A stretch of 11,493 nucleotides of DNA from Opitutia bacterium (GTDB lineage Bacteria; Verrucomicrobiota; Verrucomicrobiia; Opitutales; JANYEO01). Numbering within the stretch: the stretch's first letter is position 1; each line of letters opens with the position of its first letter. Shown here in pieces: positions 6,667 through 11,493 of the stretch. The translations under genes were made by a program, and so were the position numbers. The notes under the pieces are model-generated. The model saw nothing but the letters and a program-made list of their open reading frames with translations, did not search any database and was not told the DNA's origin. The stretch lies in NCBI GenBank assembly GCA_025363025.1, contig JANYEO010000219.1, positions 1 through 11,493 on the forward strand, written 5' to 3'.

Positions 6667-7641
6667 TTACCCCATGGCGAGCACAGCCTTTACGACGCGC
6701 TCAGGAGAGGGGAGTTGGAGTTTTTCAAGCGGCATGCTATAAATTTGAGGCGCATCAATAGCGGAGACACGAGCAATGGGCGCGTCCAAATCATCAAAGG
6801 CTTTTTCTTGTATTAAGAAAGCAAGTTGGGCATCCACTCCACAGAATGGCTTATTTTCCTCGACTAAGAGAACCCGGTGGGTCTTGCGGACGGATTTTAA
6901 GATCGTTTCTTCATCAAGGGGCCGAATAGAGCGCAAATCGATTACTTCGACGGAGATTTTATACTCTTTTTCTAGGATTTCAGCAGCTTTGAGAGAGGTT
7001 ATAACCGCGCGGCCATGGGCCACAATCGTTAGGTCTTTGCCTTCACGTTTTACATCAGCGAGCCCTAAGGGAATGAGGTATTCTTCATCGGGGATTTCGC
7101 TTTTATCATTATAAAGGATCGTATTTTCGAGAATACACACGGGGTCATTATCGCGAATAGCCGTTTTCATCAGGCCTTTTGCGTCATAAGCCGTTGCAGG
7201 GCAAACGACTTTGAGGCCTGGCATGTTGGCAAGCAAGTTTTCTGGCGTGTGCGAGTGCGTAGCCCCCACATTGACGCCCCCATTTGCAGGTCCTCGAAAT
7301 ACAATGGGGACATTTATCAGCCCGCCGGACATATAGCGCATATTGGCGGCATTGTTGACTACTTGGTCAAAGGCGACGTAGGCAAAGCTCCAGGTCATAA
7401 ACTCAACAATGGGACGCAGCCCCATCATAGCCGCTCCAATTGCAATGCCGGAGAAACCGGCTTCACTAATGGGGGTGTCTATAATGCGCTTTGGCCCAAA
7501 TTGTTTGAGAAGGCCTTGGGAGACTTTGTAAGCCCCATCAAACAAGCCCACTTCTTCGCCCATTAGCATGACGCGGTTGTCGCGGGTCATTTCTTCGGCC
7601 ATTGCCTCTCTAAGGGCATCACGGTAAGTAATTAAACGCAT
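6667..7641 (-). CDS. pdhB: Pyruvate dehydrogenase E1 component, beta subunit
   Basis: With E1 alpha it forms the thiamine-diphosphate-dependent decarboxylase that acetylates the E2 lipoyl group. The product has 324 residues, the normal length for a stand-alone beta subunit. Landmarks in order: ITYRDALREAMAEEM at the start, LMGEEVGLFDGAYKVSQGL with the conserved Glu near residue 30, DTPISEAGFSGIAIGAAMMG near 55-74, MTWSFAYVAFDQVVNNAAN, then THSHTPENLLANMPGLKVV. The transketolase C-terminal domain begins about residue 200 (DLTIVAHGRAV) and includes VIDLRSIRPLDEETI and LLVEENKPFCGV. It starts 11 bases after the alpha gene and ends 29 bases before E2, the standard pdhA-pdhB-pdhC order. No strong ribosome binding site precedes the ATG at 7641. 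Confidence 0.96.
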   Translation of the reverse strand: MRLITYRDALREAMAEEMTRDNRVMLMGEEVGLFDGAYKVSQGLLKQFGPKRIIDTPISEAGFSGIAIGAAMMGLRPIVEFMTWSFAYVAFDQVVNNAANMRYMSGGLINVPIVFRGPANGGVNVGATHSHTPENLLANMPGLKVVCPATAYDAKGLMKTAIRDNDPVCILENTILYNDKSEIPDEEYLIPLGLADVKREGKDLTIVAHGRAVITSLKAAEILEKEYKISVEVIDLRSIRPLDEETILKSVRKTHRVLLVEENKPFCGVDAQLAFLIQEKAFDDLDAPIARVSAIDAPQIYSMPLEKLQLPSPERVVKAVLAMG

Positions 7642-7652
7642 AGCTCAAAAAT

Positions 7653-8765
7653 TTAATTAAAGAATAAGGTGCCTTGGGATGTTTTTGTTTCTGGGTGGTC
7701 TTCTTCCCAGTAAACATCGCGCTTAATTTCTGACTCAGGCGGGAAAGGGCTTTGTAGAGCGAAGTCTAGGGCAGTGCTGGCTTCAGCTTCAGCGGCTTCC
7801 TCGATTTTTTCTACACCTTCAGCGGTAATGACTTTATCCCCTTTTAATATGTTTTGGAAAAGGAGGATAGGGTCATGCGCGGTGCGGTAGGCAGCAATTT
7901 CATCTTTTGTGCGGTAAGTTTGGTCTGGGTCAGACATTGAGTGGCCGCGGTAGCGATAAGTATCGATCTCCAAAATCATGGGGCGATGCGTTTCCCACGT
8001 ATATTCTAGGGCGGCGCGTATTTGGGCACGCACTTCGAGGATATGGTTGCCTCGTACCATGGCCCAATTCATCCCGTACCCTTCGGCCCGCTTGGCAAGT
8101 GGGTTTCCGGCGGATGATGAGGCCTGGCAGGTGCCCATGGAGTAGCGGTTATTTTCGATAACGTAAATAACGGGGAGCTCCCATAAAGCGGCTAAGTTTA
8201 AGGCTTCGTGGTAGGCCCCTTGGTTGACAGCCCCATCCCCCATAAAGCAGAGGCAAGACCCTTTAAGTCCTTGATATTTAACGGCAAATGCAATTCCAGC
8301 CCCTAATGGGGTTTGTCCGCCGACAATCCCATGCCCCCCCCAAAACCGTTTATCTGGGGCAAAAAAGTGCATCGAGCCTCCTTTGCCTTTAGAGCAGCCT
8401 GTATACTTGCCAAAAAGCTCGGCCATGCATTCATTCATCCCCATCCCCATCGGGAAAGCGTGTCCATGATCCCGGTAGGTCGTGATGACGTGGTCGTGTT
8501 CTTCAAGTACAGAAACGGTACCAACAGCCACGCTTTCTTGGCCAATATAAGTGTGGCAAAAGCCGCCAATATGGCCTTGTTGATAGGCTCGGACGGTCTT
8601 TTCTTCAAAAGCCCGAATGCGAATCATTTGCCTTAGGAGGTCAATTTTGGCCTCAGGTTTTAGGGCTTGGTTGATGGGTGCATTGACAGCGGCTTCTGTC
8701 GAAAGCGTGACGTTGTAGGCCGACTTAAGGTCGGGCGCTTGAAGTGGCATTTGTTGAGAGCGCAT
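7653..8765 (-). CDS. pdhA: Pyruvate dehydrogenase E1 component, alpha subunit
   Basis: Binds thiamine diphosphate and decarboxylates pyruvate together with E1 beta. The 370-residue protein has a poorly conserved N-terminal extension of about 38 residues, then the dehydrogenase E1 fold: LLRQMIRIRAFEEKTVRAYQ, GGFCHTYIGQESVAVG at 67-82, ITTYRDHGHAFPMG, and GGSMHFF at 129-135. The thiamine diphosphate motif starts at GDGAVNQGAYHEALN (176-190) and closes with ENN at 204-206. The conserved loop YRYRGHSMSDPDQTYR lies at 270-285. It is the first gene of the minus-strand run, so its promoter should lie in the repeat-rich region to the right. The start at 8765 is the most upstream ATG; an alternative ATG at 8750 (Met6) is equally lacking in a ribosome binding site. 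An AAGAGG stretch about 19 bases upstream is too far to be convincing. Confidence 0.95.
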   Translation of the reverse strand: MRSQQMPLQAPDLKSAYNVTLSTEAAVNAPINQALKPEAKIDLLRQMIRIRAFEEKTVRAYQQGHIGGFCHTYIGQESVAVGTVSVLEEHDHVITTYRDHGHAFPMGMGMNECMAELFGKYTGCSKGKGGSMHFFAPDKRFWGGHGIVGGQTPLGAGIAFAVKYQGLKGSCLCFMGDGAVNQGAYHEALNLAALWELPVIYVIENNRYSMGTCQASSSAGNPLAKRAEGYGMNWAMVRGNHILEVRAQIRAALEYTWETHRPMILEIDTYRYRGHSMSDPDQTYRTKDEIAAYRTAHDPILLFQNILKGDKVITAEGVEKIEEAAEAEASTALDFALQSPFPPESEIKRDVYWEEDHPETKTSQGTLFFN

Positions 8766-8822
8766 AGAAAAGATTCTTAAACCTCTTATGCAAGATGTCT
8801 CGTGGATTTCTGCAAGCTCATA

Positions 8823-8848
8823 AAACTGTGCTATCGTATTAATACACT
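8823..8848 (+). repeat. Partial direct copy of the palindrome arm
   Basis: These 26 bases match the left arm of the large palindrome (8868-8893) at 22 positions, in the same orientation and offset by exactly 45 bases. All four differences are transitions. The core shared by both is AAACTGTGCTA followed by GTATTAA. The copy stops before the inner part of the arm and lies in the leader of pdhA, 58 bases from its ATG. It may be an extra regulator half-site or the remnant of a duplicated unit. Confidence 0.75.
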
Positions 8849-8864
8849 TATTTTTGTTTTTTGA

Positions 8865-8950
8865 TATAAACTGTGCTACTGTATTAACACGCTGGTACAG
8901 TTTAAATGGGAAAACTGTATCAACGTATTAGTACAGTAGCACAGTTTATA
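8865..8950. repeat. 86-bp near-perfect palindrome in the divergent pdhA / pilus-gene intergenic region
   Basis: Two 39-base arms (8865-8903 and 8912-8950) flank an 8-base loop AAATGGGA. Of 39 arm pairs 35 are Watson-Crick; the other four are all transitions, two being G-T wobbles as read on the plus strand and two C-A. Each arm contains a 36-base unit that begins AAACTGT and ends ACAGTTT and is itself weakly palindromic, so the AAACTGT box recurs as nested inverted repeats. There is no GC-rich stem followed by a T run and no gene ends here, so it is not an ordinary terminator. Its position between two divergent transcription units suggests a multi-site operator; a small mobile palindromic repeat is the alternative. 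No regulator gene for it can be identified in the window. Confidence 0.85.
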
Positions 8951-9019
8951 GTAGTTTTTCACCGGAAAAGATTGATTCTCGGGTTTCATTATCATAACCA
9001 AGGGGCGCTTAGTCCGCCC

Positions 9020-10378
9020 ATGTTTTTTCCCCTCAGATGGTTATTGAGAATCAAAGATCCTTTCGTCCTGCGTTTAGGGGAAAGGAGTGTGTTTTTATAT
9101 TCTCAAGAAGGGGCGTGCCTGGAGAGGGTTTTATTTGAGAATGCAGAGGCCTTAGATGAGGCTGCTTGGTTAAAGGCTGTTTTTAAGGCCGCGCAGGCTT
9201 TGCGCTATAGAGGAGGCGTTCAGGTTATTGTGGGGGGGCTACATGGTTTGACAAAAACAGTGTCCTTGGCTTCGGGGACAAGAGGTGATGTTAAGCGGGT
9301 AAATAAGCGGCAAGCCATTGCCTGTGCGGTTTTGCCAGGGCTTTCGCTATCCGAAAGGCTTTGTTTTAGAGCGGGCGCTTTAATGCCGGGCGAGTATTTG
9401 TTTGTAGGGTTTCGGGAAGTTTTTTTAAGCCAAATATGCCAGGGGCTTGAGGCTATTGGATTGAGTGTCCAGGCCGTTTGGCCAGGAGCCTGGGTTGATT
9501 ATACCGTGGTTAACAAAGAGGGGCAAGCAGGCCCACTCGTGGTTTTAGAACCTGGGTTGGCTCAGGCTTTTTTATGGGAAGAGGGACGACCTGTTTACCG
9601 CAGATGGGCCTGGAGTCATGAGCCGGAAGGCAGTGATTCGATTAGGCATGTATTACAAGAGCCGCGAGCGGATATAAGTTATTTGAGTTTGCCCGTGCAG
9701 GTGGGTGAACTAGAGGAAGCCTCCAAGGCTTTATGCCAAGCGGTTCCCGGGTTGGTTGTGCAGGTGGGGCCATTTGCTATACCGCAAATAGCCCGATTAG
9801 AGTTGCGGCCGCAGGCTTGGGTATGGCGCGGGCGCGGAAAGCATTTGCTGAAGGGGTTGCCCCGGGTGCTCCTGTGTGCAGTGAGCATACCCCTCCTGGT
9901 TGCGGCTTATACGGCTGGGCGGGTGCAAGCGTTGCAAGTAGAGGTGTCGAGAATGGAAACCCAGGTAGCCCCTATGCGAGCTTGTTATTATAGTATGAAA
10001 GGAAAAGCAGATAAGTTGGCAGTTTTAGAGGTGGCTGTAGCCCCTGCACTTAGACTGCAGGCACAGAAAGGGCAGATCTTTGATTTTGTATGTAATTTAG
10101 AAGCGGTAACGCAGGGGGTTCAAAAAACTTATTTGAATCAAGGCGAATTTAGCCAGGGCAGGGAGGCGTCTGCACTGCATGCGAATTTTACGGCCATTAC
10201 CCTTCTGGATGCGGTAGAGGAAGGGGAGGCACGGTCGGGTGTATTTTTAGAGGCATTAATTAAGCTTCAAGAAAAAGAGGGGTTTGTTTCTTTGAAATTT
10301 GATGCGCGCGACAGTGCTGGAGATCATCAGATGGTGACACAGGTGCAGTTGGGTGAAAGTAATGGAGGAGAGTTATGA
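9020..10378 (+). CDS. PilM/GspL-like inner-membrane assembly protein of a type IV pilus or type II secretion-type system
   Basis: Not assigned by strong motif; the call rests on layout and neighbours. From the ATG at 9020 the product has 452 residues. Residues about 13-260 look like an actin-like ATPase fold of the PilM/GspL kind (start PFVLRLGERSVFLYSQEG; ending with LVVLEPGLAQAFLWEEGRPV). One membrane segment follows at about 282-298 (VLLCAVSIPLLVAAYTA), preceded by basic residues, then a heptad-like stretch (VQALQVEVSRMETQV) and a ~130-residue domain inferred to be periplasmic. This is the GspL layout, equivalent to PilM fused to PilN. The frame is open back to an ATG at 8906, but that start lies in the loop of the palindrome and would add 38 residues outside the fold, 14 of them after the Met encoded by the palindrome arm. 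Neither start has a well-placed ribosome site; AAGGGG lies 14 bases before 9020. The stop overlaps the next gene by four bases (ATGA). Confidence 0.65.
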   Translation: MFFPLRWLLRIKDPFVLRLGERSVFLYSQEGACLERVLFENAEALDEAAWLKAVFKAAQALRYRGGVQVIVGGLHGLTKTVSLASGTRGDVKRVNKRQAIACAVLPGLSLSERLCFRAGALMPGEYLFVGFREVFLSQICQGLEAIGLSVQAVWPGAWVDYTVVNKEGQAGPLVVLEPGLAQAFLWEEGRPVYRRWAWSHEPEGSDSIRHVLQEPRADISYLSLPVQVGELEEASKALCQAVPGLVVQVGPFAIPQIARLELRPQAWVWRGRGKHLLKGLPRVLLCAVSIPLLVAAYTAGRVQALQVEVSRMETQVAPMRACYYSMKGKADKLAVLEVAVAPALRLQAQKGQIFDFVCNLEAVTQGVQKTYLNQGEFSQGREASALHANFTAITLLDAVEEGEARSGVFLEALIKLQEKEGFVSLKFDARDSAGDHQMVTQVQLGESNGGEL

Positions 10379-11085
10379 GTTTTTTACTTGATAGGGGATG
10401 GAGGGTTTTAGTTGTGTTGTGGTGTGTTGCTTTAGGTGTTTTGGGACTGGCTTTAAGTAAAGCTGCGAGTGAGGAAGCTGCCTATGAGCAATTACAAAGA
10501 GAATGGAAGGGGATGGTGAGCTTTCCCTGGGGTTTGAATATAGAAAATGAGGTAGCTTTGACTGGTGCTCTCAAGCGCGTAGAGATGGAGCAGGCTGTTT
10601 ATGATAATGATAGCCGGATGTGGGAGGCTGATGCATTGGATCAATCGGGGTTCATGTTTCAGTGCAAGCAGGCGATACGTTTGCAGAATGAAAAGGCTAA
10701 AGGGGCGGGTATCGTGCTTAAGCCGGCCATAGACAAAGATTGTCAGGCCTTTTTACAGCAGATAAAGATGGCGAATAAAGAGAGCCTAAAGGCGTTTAAC
10801 CAAGAGCGGTTCGTGTATGAGGAGGTGATGAGTACATTGCTGCAGGCAAAGCCGGTCAGTATTGAAAGTATTAAGCGAGGAAAGGGAACTTTAACTATTG
10901 AATTTGTCGGTAATACGGGGGTGCTTAAAACTTGGATGGCTGGTTTGGAGAAGACTCCAGGGAGGTTTTGGTTAGCGTATATGAGTTTTCGGCCCTATGC
11001 TGAGGTGGGTACTGAAGTTAGGCTTGAGGTTGGCCCTCGGCCGTGCTTGGTCCAGGCAAGATTGCAGTGGGGGGGGGCGATATGA
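10375..11085 (+). CDS. One-pass membrane protein, PilO/GspM-like position (possibly Amuc_1100-like)
   Basis: Unrecognised by sequence motif. The 236 residues consist of a short cytoplasmic tip, one hydrophobic segment at about 9-27 (WRVLVVLWCVALGVLGLAL), a charged, probably helical region to about residue 130, and a C-terminal part rich in beta-like patterns (GTLTIEFVGNTGVLKTWMAG, TEVRLEVG). This layout, and its place straight after a PilM/GspL-like gene, match PilO/GspM-type proteins of pilus and secretion platforms. From memory, Akkermansia has its pilus-associated protein Amuc_1100 in the equivalent position next to a PilM gene, but that protein is longer (about 317 residues). A strong ribosome site GGAGGAG ends 4 bases before the ATG, inside the previous gene, and the genes overlap by ATGA. 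The 3' end carries a run of nine G (11069-11077), four bases before the ATGA overlap with the next gene. Confidence 0.65.
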   Translation: MSFLLDRGWRVLVVLWCVALGVLGLALSKAASEEAAYEQLQREWKGMVSFPWGLNIENEVALTGALKRVEMEQAVYDNDSRMWEADALDQSGFMFQCKQAIRLQNEKAKGAGIVLKPAIDKDCQAFLQQIKMANKESLKAFNQERFVYEEVMSTLLQAKPVSIESIKRGKGTLTIEFVGNTGVLKTWMAGLEKTPGRFWLAYMSFRPYAEVGTEVRLEVGPRPCLVQARLQWGGAI

Positions 11086-11493
11086 AAGGTATTCCAATCG
11101 GATTATTTTTATTAGGACTGGGGCTACTGTATGGACTAGGGCGGAGTTCTGTTAACGAACCTCTATTTGAAGGATTAAATACAGGTGTATTTTTGGGAGA
11201 GGAGGAGATGCCTGTAGAAAGTAAGCAGGAGCCTCTTGAAGCCTTAGAGCCATGGGCATTTCCGATTTTGAAGCCTAAGGCGGTATTTTATGATGAAATT
11301 ACGGGACGGTGGATGATGGTTATGCCGAAGGTGGCTGTAGCGGCAAATGCAGGGCTTTGTTTGATGGGGATTGAGCAAGCTTTATACCCGGTGCAATTTG
11401 AGGGGTTTTCGAGAGCATGTAGCGGGGTGCGTCTTTTTTTAAGGGATGTAGCGACTAAGCAAAGCTGGGTATTGCAGGTGGGGGAGCGAGTGC
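11082..11493 (+). CDS. One-pass membrane or secreted protein of the pilus-type operon, cut by window edge
   Basis: Only 137 residues are visible, open to the window end; I do not recognise the family. The ATG overlaps the previous stop (ATGA), and the G-rich run just before it may act as its ribosome binding site. The N-terminus MKGIPIGLFLLGLGLLYGLG is a membrane anchor or uncleaved signal at about 4-19; no Cys follows, so it is not a lipoprotein. An acidic linker (EEEMPVESKQEPLEALEP) leads to a domain with KAVFYDEITGRWMMVMPK and SGVRLFLRDVATKQSWVLQV. By position it could play the role of a PilP/GspC-like linker to the outer-membrane secretin, or match Akkermansia Amuc_1099, with a secretin gene expected next. 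That is inference from gene order only. Confidence 0.6.
   Translation, partial: MKGIPIGLFLLGLGLLYGLGRSSVNEPLFEGLNTGVFLGEEEMPVESKQEPLEALEPWAFPILKPKAVFYDEITGRWMMVMPKVAVAANAGLCLMGIEQALYPVQFEGFSRACSGVRLFLRDVATKQSWVLQVGERV

Noticed and set aside
8334..8341. Run of eight C inside pdhA as a phase-variable tract
   Set aside because: It encodes the conserved Trp-Gly-Gly-His stretch of E1 alpha in frame; a length change would only destroy a central enzyme.
8823..8950. Possible CRISPR array from the repeated AAACTGT units
   Set aside because: Only three imperfect copies, in mixed orientation, without regular unique spacers or cas genes.
8865..8950. Palindrome as an intrinsic terminator
   Set aside because: Both flanking genes run away from it, the stem is A/T-rich, and no T run follows either side of the stem.
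8906..9019. N-terminal extension of 38 residues on the PilM/GspL-like protein
   Set aside because: It is partly encoded by the palindrome arm, precedes the apparent start of the fold, and its ATG has no ribosome site; the ATG at 9020 was preferred, though not proven.
11082..11160. Third pilus-type protein as a lipoprotein
   Set aside because: No Cys follows the hydrophobic N-terminus, so there is no lipobox.

Overview
The window looks like the chromosome of a free-living, aerobic Gram-negative bacterium. My best guess is a member of the Verrucomicrobiota. This rests mainly on the right-hand gene trio, whose order (PilM-like ATPase, small one-pass membrane protein, second small membrane protein) recalls the Amuc_1101-1100-1099 stretch of Akkermansia, and on the general look of the proteins. 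No marker gene is present, so the taxonomic call is soft.

Left and centre (1-8765, all on the minus strand) form one co-directional run of nine genes. Read in the direction of transcription, from right to left, they are: pyruvate dehydrogenase E1 alpha, E1 beta, the E2 acetyltransferase, a membrane-anchored methionine sulfoxide reductase B, a Fur-family regulator, and then the SUF iron-sulfur assembly genes sufC, sufB, sufD and sufT (the last cut by the window edge). Gaps are short (11, 29, -1, 36, 8, 24, 178 and -1 bases), so much of it is probably co-transcribed. A 17-bp palindrome in the 36-base gap before the Fur-family gene is a good candidate operator for that regulator. The theme is coherent: SufBCD builds Fe-S clusters, the E2 protein needs lipoate made by a Fe-S enzyme, and MsrB repairs oxidised methionine. 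sufD is split by a one-base frame change in a run of five A (1071-1075); it may be a sequence error, a mutation or, less likely, a slippage site.

Centre-right (8766-9019) is a divergent intergenic region. It holds an 86-bp near-perfect palindrome (8865-8950) plus a third, partial direct copy of its arm (8823-8848). All differences between copies are transitions. This is the most unusual non-coding structure in the window and sits where it could control both the pdh-suf run and the pilus-type genes.

Right (9020-11493, plus strand) holds three tightly overlapping genes that look like an inner-membrane assembly platform of a type IV pilus or type II secretion machine. They are a GspL-like protein (actin-like cytoplasmic domain, one membrane segment, periplasmic domain), a PilO/GspM-like one-pass protein, and a third one-pass protein cut by the window edge. 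A run of nine G at the junction of the last two could fuse them in frame if it gained one base.

No RNA genes, insertion sequences, CRISPR arrays or clear intrinsic terminators were found.
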